A stretch of DNA of 64,000 nt. Origin: JBBQCW01 sp038319025. GTDB lineage: Bacteria > Actinomycetota > Thermoleophilia > Solirubrobacterales > Solirubrobacteraceae. The stretch is taken from positions 268,888 through 332,887 of the forward strand of contig JBBQCW010000001.1 in assembly GCA_038319025.1 (NCBI GenBank), in the 5' to 3' direction. The notes below the pieces were generated by a model. The model did not search any database and had not been told where the DNA came from. It saw nothing but the letters and a program-made list of their open reading frames with translations. Shown here piece by piece: positions 42,641-50,218 of the stretch; the stretch's first letter is position 1; every line of letters starts with the position of its first letter. Both the position numbers and the translations under genes were made by a program.

Positions 42641-43636
42641 TTACAGCCAGCGACGACGGCGGAAGATCAACAGCATCGCCACAAGCACCACGACCATCAG
42701 ACCGATGACGATCCAGAACCCCTCGGTGGTCTGCTCTCCGGGGACGTGGCTGTTCATCCCCCAGATGCTGGCGATCAGGGTGAGCGGCAGGAAGATCACG
42801 CTCGCTGCCGTGAGCACGCGGAAGATGTCGTTCTGGCGGTGCTGGATCACCGACTCGTTGGAATCCTCGATGCCCTCCACGACCTCTTTGAAGTTCTCGA
42901 GCATGTCCCAGATGCGTTCGCCGGCATCGTTGATGTCGTCGAAGTAGATCTCAAGGTCCTCGGGGATGTAGCGCTTGGTGCGTTCAAGATCGGCGAGGGC
43001 AGCCCGCTGCGGTCGCACGATCTTGCGGAAGGTGATGATCTCCTGTTTGGCGTCGGAGATGTCGCGCACCAGCTTCTCGGACTCACCCTCGAAGATCGCG
43101 TCCTCGAAGCGCTCCAGCTTATTTCCGATCTTGCGCAGCATCGGGAACGAGGCGTCCACCAGGCCGTCGACGATGCGGTACAGCAGGTAGCCAGGGCCCT
43201 TGCTGAAGATCTCCTCCCGCAGGTCTTCGCGGCTGCGTACGCGTTCGAACAGGTACTCGAGGGGCGGCAACTCCGAGTTGGGAAGCGTGATCAGAAAGTC
43301 CGGGCCCACGAAGATGTCCAGCTCGGCGGCGTTGAGCCTCCCCACCGTCTTGTCGAAGACCGGGAAGTGCAGAACGACGAACAGGTAGTCGTCGTACGTG
43401 TCGACCTTGGGCCGCTGGTTGCGCGAGAAAAGGTCCTCGTAATCGAGGGCGTGGAAGTCGAAGTGCTCTTCCAGATAGGCGCGATCGCTCTGCCGCGGGC
43501 GCTCGATGTGCAGCCACCGAAGCCCGTCGGCTTCGAGGATCTCGACGTGGGGACCCTCTGACTCAGGCGGCCGCGCGACGGTGACGTCGCGGGAGCGAGC
43601 AGGACGAGGCAGCCGGGGGCGGGGAAGGCTCGGCAC
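42641..43636 (-). CDS. corA: CorA-family magnesium/cobalt transporter
   Basis: A 331-residue CorA channel. A large N-terminal cytosolic domain contains VDTYDDYLFVVLHFPVFDK and long helices (LRKIGNKLERFEDAIFEGE). The two C-terminal membrane helices are VLTAASVIFLPLTLIASIWG and FWIVIGLMVVVLVAMLLIF, separated by the signature loop WGMNSHVPG. The selectivity GMN is intact, with W in place of the common Y before it. A basic tail (FRRRRWL) ends the protein. The start is GTG 43636 without an obvious ribosome-binding site. Confidence 0.92.
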   Translation of the reverse strand: MPSLPRPRLPRPARSRDVTVARPPESEGPHVEILEADGLRWLHIERPRQSDRAYLEEHFDFHALDYEDLFSRNQRPKVDTYDDYLFVVLHFPVFDKTVGRLNAAELDIFVGPDFLITLPNSELPPLEYLFERVRSREDLREEIFSKGPGYLLYRIVDGLVDASFPMLRKIGNKLERFEDAIFEGESEKLVRDISDAKQEIITFRKIVRPQRAALADLERTKRYIPEDLEIYFDDINDAGERIWDMLENFKEVVEGIEDSNESVIQHRQNDIFRVLTAASVIFLPLTLIASIWGMNSHVPGEQTTEGFWIVIGLMVVVLVAMLLIFRRRRWL

Positions 43637-43685
43637 GGGGACTTCGCGGCTCGTCGGGGGTCGGCATCAAGGGCTCCTACCCAGC

Positions 43686-43691
43686 ATTGTA
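43686..43691 (-). promoter_or_regulatory. Candidate -10 element of corA (TACAAT)
   Basis: TACAAT on the reverse strand lies 49 nt before GTG 43636, so corA would have a real leader. A weak -35 (TTCGAA, 43709-43714) lies 17 nt upstream. The leader was scanned for a Mg-sensing RNA and nothing obvious was seen. Confidence 0.35.
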
Positions 43692-43735
43692 CCTGTCCTG
43701 GCGCCCGATTCGAATCTTCGGGTGAGCCGTTGCGC

Positions 43736-43763
43736 TTGCCACCCGCGACAGCGTTGCTATGCT
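43736..43763 (+). promoter_or_regulatory. Sigma70-type promoter of the thrC-cysO operon
   Basis: -35 TTGCCA (43736-43741) and -10 TATGCT (43758-43763) are spaced by 16 nt. Transcription would start near 43770, just before the riboswitch. Confidence 0.6.
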
Positions 43764-43780
43764 TCTACGCGTAGAGCTGG

Positions 43781-43877
43781 ACACATCCAGAGGGGTGGAG
43801 GGACTGGCCCGTTGAAACCCCGGCAACCCCCCACAGCGAAAGCTGAGGGGAAGGTGCCAATTCCTGCGAGATGTGGC
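43781..43877 (+). promoter_or_regulatory. SAM-I (S-box) riboswitch aptamer
   Basis: The conserved S-box core is present. P1 is ACACATC (43781-43787) with GATGTG (43870-43875). The core reads AGAGGGGTGGAGGGACTGG, then CCCGTTGAAA and CCGGCAACC, and GGTGCCAATTCCTGC forms the final conserved block. These blocks contact S-adenosylmethionine in known SAM-I aptamers. It is followed by a competing antiterminator/terminator pair before the threonine-synthase-like gene, so high SAM should switch the operon off. Confidence 0.93.
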
Positions 43878-43906
43878 AAAGAGCTTCGTAGAGATGCCTT
43901 CGCCAC
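43873..43906 (+). promoter_or_regulatory. Antiterminator of the SAM riboswitch
   Basis: GTGGCAAAG (43873-43881) can pair with CTTCGCCAC (43898-43906) with a single mismatch. It uses bases of the 3' strand of P1 and of the 5' arm of the terminator, so it competes with both. This is the layout expected of an OFF switch. Confidence 0.6.
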
Positions 43907-43929
43907 GAACCACCGGTGAAGGGGTTTTT
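43897..43929 (+). terminator. Intrinsic terminator of the SAM riboswitch
   Basis: CCTTCGCC (43897-43904) pairs with GGTGAAGG (43915-43922, one G-T pair) and is followed by GG and TTTTT (43925-43929). The 3' arm also contains the likely ribosome-binding bases GAAGGGG, about 8 nt before ATG 43933. Folding could therefore block translation as well as transcription. Confidence 0.75.
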
Positions 43930-43932
43930 CAA

Positions 43933-45195
43933 ATGGCTGCAACCAATCTGGTCTGTCGTGAGTGCTCAACCGAGTACCCACTGGACGCGAGCTACGTCTG
44001 CGAACGGTGCTTCGGCCCGCTCGAAGTCGCCTACGATCATTCGGCGCTGGGGGACCCTGAAGAGGTTCGCCGCCGGATCCAAGGTGGTCCGCAGAACATC
44101 TGGCGGTACACCGACTTCCTGCCGCTGACCACGCCGCTGCCCGCGGCCGGTCGGCGCTCCTCACAGGTCGGCCTGCCGGCCGGCTGCACCCCGTTGATCC
44201 GAGCCGATCGCCTGGCCGAGCGCCTCGGGCTGCGTGAGGTGTGGGTCAAGAACGACGCCCACAACCCGACGCACTCCTTCAAGGACCGCGTCGTGTCGGT
44301 AGCCGTCGCCCGGGCTCGGGAGCTCGGTTTCGAGACGCTGGCCTGCGCCTCGACCGGCAACCTGGCCAACTCGGTCGCCGCCCACGCGGCGGCCTACGGC
44401 ATGCCTTCCTACGTCTTCATCCCCTCCGATCTGGAGGAGCAGAAGGTCCTGGCCACCGGCGTCTACGGAACGACCCTGGTGAAGGTCAAGGGCAACTACG
44501 ACGACGTCAACCGGCTGTGCACGGAGCTGTCCGGAGAGCGCGACTGGGCGTTCGTGAACGTCAACATGCGTCCGTACTACGCCGAAGGGTCCAAGACCCT
44601 CGCGTACGAGATCGCCGAGCAGCTCGGTTTCCAGACTCCCGATCGCTGCGTCGTCCCGATCGCCTCGGGCTCGCTGTTCACCAAGATCGCCAAGGGCTTT
44701 GACGAGTGGCGCGGCCTGGGCATCATCAGCGGCGACTCGCCCACCATGAACGGTGCGCAGGCCGTCGGGTGCTCGCCGGTCGCACAGGCCTACGCCGCCG
44801 GCGCCGACGTGTGCCGCCCGGTCAAGCCGGACACGATCGCCAAGTCGCTGGCCATCGGCAACCCCGCCGACGGCCCGTACGCGCTCGATCTGGCCCGCAG
44901 CAGCGGCGGCAGCATCGACGCCGTCACCGACGATGAGATCCGCACTGGCATCCGCCTCCTGGCCGAGACGACCGGCATCTTCACCGAGACCGCCGGCGGC
45001 ACGACGACGGCGACGCTGGCCAAGCTGGCCGAGCGCGGCGACATCGATCCCGATGAGCGTGTGGTGCTGGTGATCACGGGCGACGGTCTCAAGACTCTCG
45101 ACGCCGTTCGCGACACGTTCATCTCCTACGAGATCCCGGCCTCCTACGACGCGTTTGTGGATCAGGTCGAGAACGTCGCGGCGGTGAACGCGTGA
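43933..45195 (+). CDS. thrC: Threonine-synthase-like PLP enzyme under SAM riboswitch control
   Basis: A 420-residue fold-type II PLP enzyme. An N-terminal zinc ribbon (C8, C11, C23, C26) precedes the catalytic domain. The PLP lysine is K117 in HNPTHSFKDRVV, the substrate/phosphate segments are CASTGNLANSVAAHAAAYG and TAGGTTTATLAKLAERG. By sequence it is a threonine synthase, converting O-phosphohomoserine to threonine. The context is unusual: a SAM-I riboswitch directly upstream and a CysO-like sulfur carrier directly downstream. That suggests, as inference only, a role in sulfur transfer to O-phosphohomoserine. ATG 43933 is chosen over 43873, which lies inside the riboswitch. Confidence 0.88.
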   Translation: MAATNLVCRECSTEYPLDASYVCERCFGPLEVAYDHSALGDPEEVRRRIQGGPQNIWRYTDFLPLTTPLPAAGRRSSQVGLPAGCTPLIRADRLAERLGLREVWVKNDAHNPTHSFKDRVVSVAVARARELGFETLACASTGNLANSVAAHAAAYGMPSYVFIPSDLEEQKVLATGVYGTTLVKVKGNYDDVNRLCTELSGERDWAFVNVNMRPYYAEGSKTLAYEIAEQLGFQTPDRCVVPIASGSLFTKIAKGFDEWRGLGIISGDSPTMNGAQAVGCSPVAQAYAAGADVCRPVKPDTIAKSLAIGNPADGPYALDLARSSGGSIDAVTDDEIRTGIRLLAETTGIFTETAGGTTTATLAKLAERGDIDPDERVVLVITGDGLKTLDAVRDTFISYEIPASYDAFVDQVENVAAVNA

Positions 45196-45250
45196 CTGCG
45201 CGCCATTTCTCGGCCGTCGTGTGCGTTCTCCGCGAGCGTGGTCTCTCGCG

Positions 45251-45529
45251 ATGACTGCGACAGTCAAGCTGCCGACCCAGTTGCGTGCCGCCGCCGGGGG
45301 CGTGAGCACGGTGGAAGTGGAGGGCACGACCGTCGACGAGGTACTCGACGCGCTGTTCGCCGTCCACGGCGAGCTGCGCGATCGCCTCAGCGATACCGAT
45401 AGCGGCCAGCTGCGCAAGTTCGTCAACGTCTTCGTGGACGGCGACGACATCCGCTTCGGCGACGGACTGGCCACGGCCGTGCGCGACGGTGCCGAAGTGA
45501 CGATCCTTCCGGCGGTTGCGGGCGGGTAG
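45251..45529 (+). CDS. cysO: CysO-like sulfur carrier protein (MoaD/ThiS family)
   Basis: A 92-residue ubiquitin-fold protein. The C-terminus VTILPAVAGG is the same as I recall for Mycobacterium tuberculosis CysO. The inner segments KFVNVFVDGDDIRFGDGLAT and DGAEVTIL also match it. The terminal Gly-Gly is where an activating enzyme forms a thiocarboxylate that donates sulfur. In M. tuberculosis CysO works with CysM and the protease Mec+; neither is seen here. The gene lies 55 nt after the threonine-synthase-like gene and shares its SAM riboswitch. An in-frame GTG at 45221 is less likely. Confidence 0.88.
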   Translation: MTATVKLPTQLRAAAGGVSTVEVEGTTVDEVLDALFAVHGELRDRLSDTDSGQLRKFVNVFVDGDDIRFGDGLATAVRDGAEVTILPAVAGG

Positions 45530-45533
45530 CGGT

Positions 45534-47891
45534 TTGGGCTCCGGCGACGCGCTGGACGCCTACCGTGGCAAGCGTGACTTCGGTGCGACGACGGAACCGC
45601 GGGGTGAGGCACGCCCGGGCGGCTCTGGCCCGCCGCGGTTCGTCATCCAGGAGCACCACGCGACACGGTTGCACTGGGACCTGCGCCTGGAGCACGACGG
45701 AGTGCTGGTCTCCTGGGCGCTGCCGCGCGGACTCCCGTGGAGCCCGGGGGACAACCGCGTGGCGGCGCACACCGAGGACCACCCGCTCGACTACCTGACG
45801 TTCGCCGGGGAGATTCCGGCTGGTGAGTACGGCGCGGGCACGATGACCGTGTGGGACACCGGGACGTTCGAGGTGCTCCTGTGGACGGAGAAGAAGGTTG
45901 AGGTGCGCCTGGACGGCGAACGGATTCAGGGTGCTTACGCGCTGTTCCCCATCAACGTGGAGGACCGTACGTGGATGATCCATCGCGTCGACCGGCCACA
46001 GGATCCAGTGCGCCGTGAGTTGCCGCCGTCCATCCCGCCGATGTTGGCCACCGCGGGGTCGCTCCCTGAGGGCAGCGACTGGCAGTACGAAGTGAAGTGG
46101 GACGGCGTCCGTGCGCTCGCCTACTCAGCGCCGGGTCGGCTGCGGCTCGCGGGCCGCAGCGGCGCCGACATCACGCCCCAATACCCGGAGCTGGGCCGCG
46201 GGGCCCGGGCGCTGTCCATGCACGACGCCATTCTGGACGGTGAGATAGTCGCCCTCAACTCCTCAGGCCGCCCCAGCTTTGCGGAGCTGCAGTCCCGCAT
46301 ACACCTGACTCGTGAGGCTGCCGTGCGCCGGCAGGCCGCCGAGAACCCGGTTACGTACATGATCTTTGACCTGCTCTGGCTCGACGGTCACGACCTGACG
46401 GCCCTGGGTGTGGACGAGCGGCGGGCAGCCCTGGAGGCACTCAACCTGGACGGCGACCGCTGGCGCGTCCCGCCGATCCTGCCCGGCACCGCCAAAGAGG
46501 TGCTGCGCATCACGGCCGAGCACGGATTGGAGGGCGTCGTGGCCAAGCGCCGGGATGCGCCGTACGAGCCCGGCCGTCGTTCACGCGCGTGGGTCAAGGC
46601 GCGCCATCGAGAGACGCTGGAGGTGGTGGTCGGTGGCTGGATCGCCGGGGAAGGTCGTCGGGTTGACCATCCCGGCTCCCTCCTCATCGGCGTGCCGGAC
46701 GCCGTCGGGACCGGTTGGCAATACATCGGGCGGGTGGGGACCGCGCTCCCCAGCACCCAAACCGCTGCGCTCGCAAAACGGCTGAGCCTGCTTGCTTCCG
46801 ACGACGACCCGTTCACGAGTGGCCCGGCCCGCCCGCGCGAAGCGCACTTCTGCCGACCTCGGGTGCGATGCGAAGTCGCCTACGCGGAGCGCACGGCCGC
46901 CGGCGCGCTGCGCCATCCGGTTCTCCTACGGGTGCTCGAGCACGAGGATGCGGGGCTGATCATCGGACCCGTCCGGCGGTCTGGCCGACGGACCTCGGCG
47001 ACCGTCACCGTCGACGAGCACACCCTGGACTTCTCCAATCCCGACAAGATTCTCTATCCGGCGGCGGGAACCACCAAGCGCGAGGTGCTGGCGTACCTCG
47101 TCGCCGCGGCGCCCGTCCTCGTGCGGCATCTCGCCGGGCGACCGCTGACGGTGCGTCGATGGCCCGACGGGGTCGACGACGACGGGTTCTTCGCCAAAGC
47201 CGTACCCCCAGGCACCCCCGACTGGGTGGCGCGCGCACCGGGCGGCCCGAGCACCGGGGGTGAACTGGCGATGCTGGTCGAAGGCGCAGCGACGCTGGCT
47301 TGGCTGGCCAATTTGGCCGCCCTGGAGCTTCACGTGCCCCTGGCGCTCGCCGCGGAACCCGGCCGCGCGGACGCCGTGGTCTTCGATCTGGATCCCGGGG
47401 AGCCCGCAGGCCTGACGGAGTGCGGCACGGTCGCCGTCCTGATCGAAGGCATGCTGGCCGGCCTCGGGCTGCGCAGCGTGGTCAAGACGTCGGGCTCCAA
47501 GGGCTTGCAGGTCTACGTGCCGCTCGGTGGCGACGGCGCGAGCTTCGATGAGACCAAAGCGTTCAGTCGAGCCGTGGCACAGACCTTGTCCGCAGCAGAG
47601 CCTGACCTCGTGGTGGCGCAGCAGGCCAAGGCCAAACGCGCGGGCCGCGTCCTGGTCGATTGGATGCAGAACGACGCCGCCAAGACCACCGTCGCCGTCT
47701 ACTCGCTGCGAGCGCGAGAGCGGCCAACGATTTCCACACCCGTGGAGTGGGAGGAGGTTGCTGCCCTCGTGGCCGGCGGCAACCCGGCTGCGCTCGTCTT
47801 CGGGCCGGAGCAGGTGCTCCGGCGGATCACGGAACGGGGCGACCTGTTCGCCCCGTTGCTAAGCCTGGTGCAGACGCTCCCGAAGGGGTGA
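45534..47891 (+). CDS. ligD: Multidomain DNA ligase D (phosphoesterase-ligase-polymerase)
   Basis: A 785-residue NHEJ repair enzyme with all three LigD modules in the order PE-LIG-POL. The phosphoesterase part (about 1-150) has QEHHATRLHWDLRLEHDGVL. The ATP-dependent ligase has the nucleotidyl-lysine motif YEVKWDGVRALA, then DGEIVALNSSG and EGVVAKRRDAPYEPGRRS. The polymerase/primase part (about 505-785) has AVVFDLDPGEPAG and VKTSGSKGLQVYVPL. The order matches Pseudomonas-type LigD, unlike mycobacterial POL-PE-LIG. No Ku gene is nearby. The start is uncertain: TTG 45534 or TTG 45516. The 3' end overlaps the reverse ferric-reductase-like gene by 65 nt. Confidence 0.92.
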   Translation: MGSGDALDAYRGKRDFGATTEPRGEARPGGSGPPRFVIQEHHATRLHWDLRLEHDGVLVSWALPRGLPWSPGDNRVAAHTEDHPLDYLTFAGEIPAGEYGAGTMTVWDTGTFEVLLWTEKKVEVRLDGERIQGAYALFPINVEDRTWMIHRVDRPQDPVRRELPPSIPPMLATAGSLPEGSDWQYEVKWDGVRALAYSAPGRLRLAGRSGADITPQYPELGRGARALSMHDAILDGEIVALNSSGRPSFAELQSRIHLTREAAVRRQAAENPVTYMIFDLLWLDGHDLTALGVDERRAALEALNLDGDRWRVPPILPGTAKEVLRITAEHGLEGVVAKRRDAPYEPGRRSRAWVKARHRETLEVVVGGWIAGEGRRVDHPGSLLIGVPDAVGTGWQYIGRVGTALPSTQTAALAKRLSLLASDDDPFTSGPARPREAHFCRPRVRCEVAYAERTAAGALRHPVLLRVLEHEDAGLIIGPVRRSGRRTSATVTVDEHTLDFSNPDKILYPAAGTTKREVLAYLVAAAPVLVRHLAGRPLTVRRWPDGVDDDGFFAKAVPPGTPDWVARAPGGPSTGGELAMLVEGAATLAWLANLAALELHVPLALAAEPGRADAVVFDLDPGEPAGLTECGTVAVLIEGMLAGLGLRSVVKTSGSKGLQVYVPLGGDGASFDETKAFSRAVAQTLSAAEPDLVVAQQAKAKRAGRVLVDWMQNDAAKTTVAVYSLRARERPTISTPVEWEEVAALVAGGNPAALVFGPEQVLRRITERGDLFAPLLSLVQTLPKG

Positions 47892-48414
47892 GGCGGGCGA
47901 CGAAGAGGCCGACGATTGGGGCGGACAACGCGATGAGCCCGATGCGCATCCACGAGCTGGTGGCATCGGTCCCGGCGCCGAGCGCGTGGATCACACCCAT
48001 CGCCCACACCACGATCGTGAAACGGTGGGCGAGCCGCCACGCCCTCGGGCCGACGCGCTTACGTGCGTAGAACGAGAGGCCGAGGAGGATGGCGCCCCAG
48101 CCGGCGATGATTCCGAGCCCGGACCAGACCGGGCGGTAACTCAGGTCGAATGGCACGGCGATGCCCAGCAGCCCAGGGCGCATCCACTTGTCACCCAGGA
48201 GAGTGAGACCATGCACCGCGATCGCCACCATGCAAGCCAGCGCGGTCTGCTCGTGGATCGTGCGCAGGGTCTTGGCCATGCCCGGGCGCTTGGAGATGCG
48301 GCCCGCCATCATGAGGCCGGCCATCACCGCGAAGCTGGCCAGGACGATGGCCACGATTCCGGCCGCCCGGCTGGCGAGCCACCATGTGTACTGGTTGGGA
48401 TCGGGCGGGGTCAT
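47827..48414 (-). CDS. Ferric-reductase-like heme-binding membrane protein
   Basis: A 195-residue membrane protein with about five or six helices. It contains WWLASRAAGIVAIVLASFAV, TIHEQTALACMVAIAVHG with a likely heme-ligand histidine pair, and LAHRFTIVVWAMGVIHAL with two more. The layout fits the ferric reductase-like transmembrane domain (YedZ/MsrQ-like). It probably carries electrons across the membrane through heme b. No flavin/NAD domain is fused or adjacent. It is the last gene of a reverse-strand cluster, 1 nt after the repeat-containing exported protein, and its C-terminus overlaps ligD. Confidence 0.75.
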   Translation of the reverse strand: MTPPDPNQYTWWLASRAAGIVAIVLASFAVMAGLMMAGRISKRPGMAKTLRTIHEQTALACMVAIAVHGLTLLGDKWMRPGLLGIAVPFDLSYRPVWSGLGIIAGWGAILLGLSFYARKRVGPRAWRLAHRFTIVVWAMGVIHALGAGTDATSSWMRIGLIALSAPIVGLFVARLTPSGASAPGLATGRTGRPVP

Positions 48415-48415
48415 G

Positions 48416-48874
48416 TCAGCCTCCGGAGCTCGAAGTGGCAGGGGCCGGCGCGGGGGCCGCGGGCGCAGAGTACGTCTGCTGCACCGGCGCAGAGTACGTC
48501 TGCTGCACCGGCGCCGAGTAGCTCTGTGCCACTGCACCGCCGGAAGACACCGGTGCCCCCACTGCTGTGACGGTTGCTTCTATCGGGGCCGGCTTGATGG
48601 TGGTGACAATCACCTTGCGCTGGATGCGGCGGATCAGGACCCGGCGGGGCTGCGGCGGAGCGGTGGCGACGGGGGATCCCGCTCCAAGTGCGGGATCCTG
48701 ACCGTTTCGCATCTGCCAGCCGAGGAACGTCATGGCCACGATGAACAGGACGAGCGCGACGGCCGTGGTCGTCACCGCGTGCGGCGGTCGCGGCGCTCTG
48801 CGGGAATTGCGGACCGTCCCCGAGGGGGCGCTGAGTGGTGCCGGTCCGGGCGGAACGCGGCGGCGATCAGTCAT
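48416..48874 (-). CDS. Membrane-anchored low-complexity protein with tandem repeats
   Basis: A 152-residue protein of unknown function. One membrane helix (VTTTAVALVLFIVAMTFLGW) follows a basic N-terminus. Outside it is a basic beta-branched strip (RRVLIRRIQRKVIVTTIKP), then a Ser/Ala/Pro-rich tail with repeats of QTYSAPVQ. The tail is encoded by exact 24-bp tandem repeats at 48463-48510. It shares its layout with the proteins at 48867-49331 and 51568-51966. It overlaps the preceding gene by 8 nt and is 1 nt from the ferric-reductase-like gene. Confidence 0.6.
   Translation of the reverse strand: MTDRRRVPPGPAPLSAPSGTVRNSRRAPRPPHAVTTTAVALVLFIVAMTFLGWQMRNGQDPALGAGSPVATAPPQPRRVLIRRIQRKVIVTTIKPAPIEATVTAVGAPVSSGGAVAQSYSAPVQQTYSAPVQQTYSAPAAPAPAPATSSSGG
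48463..48534. repeat. 24-bp tandem repeat
   Basis: Two identical 24-bp units (48463-48486 and 48487-48510) and a third degraded one (48511-48534) lie in frame inside the low-complexity protein gene and encode a repeated Ser-Ala-Pro-Val-Gln-Gln-Thr-Tyr unit. Confidence 0.85.
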
Positions 48875-49331
48875 CGCCGCCGCCCTTGTGCTCGCCGTCG
48901 TCGCCGCCGGAGGACTTCGTGGAGCCACCGTCGTCGCTCGAGCTCCCCGATGAGCCGCTGGTGTGCGTGCTGACGTTCTGCTTGGACGAGGACTGCTTCG
49001 GCGGGTAGGTCGGGCTGCTTGACGACGAGGGCGACGAGGAGTTGTAGGACGGAGCTGAGGCGGGCGCGGGAGCAGGTGGTGCCGAAACGGCAGCGGCCGC
49101 CGCGGGGGGCACGGTCACGGCGGCGGGCTTCCTGGCCTTGGGCTTCTCGTGGCGGACCCGGTGGATCACTTTGGTGATGACGACGGTGCGCACTTCAACC
49201 GGGGTAGGGGCAGGTGCCTTGACGGCCGCCGTCTTGGTGGCGGTCGGGCCGTTAGCGGCGAGAGCGACGGCACCGAGCCCGCCGAGTGCGAGGACGGTGG
49301 CGACGGCGCCAATTTTCGTCTTGATGTTCAT
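48867..49331 (-). CDS. Exported low-complexity Ser/Asp-rich protein
   Basis: A 154-residue protein with an N-terminal signal peptide (KIGAVATVLALGGLGAVALA). Next comes a beta-branched basic strip (VEVRTVVITKVIHRVRHEK), an Ala/Pro/Val linker, and a Ser-rich tail ending in Gly/Asp (HKGGGDD). I know no family. AGGAGT upstream of ATG 49331 is a fair ribosome-binding site. It is the first gene of the reverse cluster with the repeat protein and ferric-reductase-like protein, and is divergent from the response regulator. Confidence 0.6.
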   Translation of the reverse strand: MNIKTKIGAVATVLALGGLGAVALAANGPTATKTAAVKAPAPTPVEVRTVVITKVIHRVRHEKPKARKPAAVTVPPAAAAAVSAPPAPAPASAPSYNSSSPSSSSSPTYPPKQSSSKQNVSTHTSGSSGSSSDDGGSTKSSGGDDGEHKGGGDD

Positions 49332-49448
49332 GGAGGACTCCTAGTCGGTAGACGGCAGAGGCCCGATGGTGGCGAGCAACGTCCGAAGCGCTCCGCAAGG
49401 GTGGGTAAACACAGTGGAAAACTTGTCCGGATGCTCACCTGACAGGCC

Positions 49449-49454
49449 TACCAT
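49449..49454 (+). promoter_or_regulatory. Candidate -10 element of the response-regulator gene (TACCAT)
   Basis: TACCAT ends 6 nt before ATG 49461, giving a predicted leaderless start. Confidence 0.48.
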
Positions 49455-49460
49455 CGACGT

Positions 49461-50189
49461 ATGACCGCGTCCACGAGACCGCCCCGCATCCTGCTCGTCG
49501 AGGATGAACGCTCAATCGCCGAACCGTTCGCCCAAGGCCTGCGTCGTGAGGGCTTTGATCCCGCAATCGCGGCGACGGCGGCAGCGGCTCGCGAGATGGC
49601 GGCCGAGTGGAACCCGGACCTGGTCCTGCTCGACCTCTCTTTGCCCGACGGAGACGGCCGGGACGTCTGCCGCGATCTGCGCCGCATCTCCGACATGCCG
49701 ATCGTGATGGTCACCGCCCGTGGGAGCGAGACCGATCGCATCGTGGGTCTCGAACTCGGAGCGGACGACTATGTCGTCAAGCCATTCAGCGTCCCGGAGG
49801 TGGCAGCCCGCATCCGCGCGGTGTTGCGGCGCGCGGGCCCCTCCCGTGACCGCCAGCCGGCCAGCGTGCAGGTGGGTGGGCTTGAGGTGGACCCGGCTTC
49901 CCGTCGGGTGACCCTGGACGGCGCGCCGCTCGTGTTGCGGCGCAAGGAGTTCGATCTTCTATGGCGCCTTGTCCGTGAGGCTGGGATCGTGGTGACCCGA
50001 GAGGACCTGATGGCCGACGTATGGGACACGAACTGGTTCGGCTCCACCAAGACGCTGGACGTCCATATCGGCTGGTTGCGCACCAAGCTGGGTGATAACC
50101 CCGCCGCTCCGCGCTGGATCCGGACGATCCGTGGCGTGGGCTTCCGGTTCGCCGATCCGGCCCGGGAGGAGACGACCCGATCCGCCTGA
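49461..50189 (+). CDS. OmpR/PhoB-family response regulator
   Basis: A 242-residue two-component regulator. The receiver domain (about 10-125) has the acidic pocket VEDE, phosphoacceptor D58 in LLDLSLPDGDG, VMVTARGSETD and the lysine in DYVVKPFS. The C-terminal winged-helix DNA-binding domain has LVLRRKEFDLLWRLVREAG, VWDTNWFGSTKTLDVHIG and WIRTIRGVGFRF. It is followed by its sensor kinase and probably controls the neighbouring exported-protein and ferric-reductase-like genes, which run divergently (inferred). Confidence 0.93.
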   Translation: MTASTRPPRILLVEDERSIAEPFAQGLRREGFDPAIAATAAAAREMAAEWNPDLVLLDLSLPDGDGRDVCRDLRRISDMPIVMVTARGSETDRIVGLELGADDYVVKPFSVPEVAARIRAVLRRAGPSRDRQPASVQVGGLEVDPASRRVTLDGAPLVLRRKEFDLLWRLVREAGIVVTREDLMADVWDTNWFGSTKTLDVHIGWLRTKLGDNPAAPRWIRTIRGVGFRFADPAREETTRSA

Positions 50190-50218
50190 GAACCCTCCTT
50201 CTCCTGGCGCTGGCCTAT

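Noticed and set aside
43637..43735. Mg-sensing riboswitch in the corA leader
   Set aside because: I looked for M-box or ykoK-like conserved blocks and saw none; only a candidate promoter is supported.
48463..48534. CRISPR-like repeat
   Set aside because: The 24-bp units are directly abutting without spacers and are in frame in a coding gene, so this is a coding tandem repeat.
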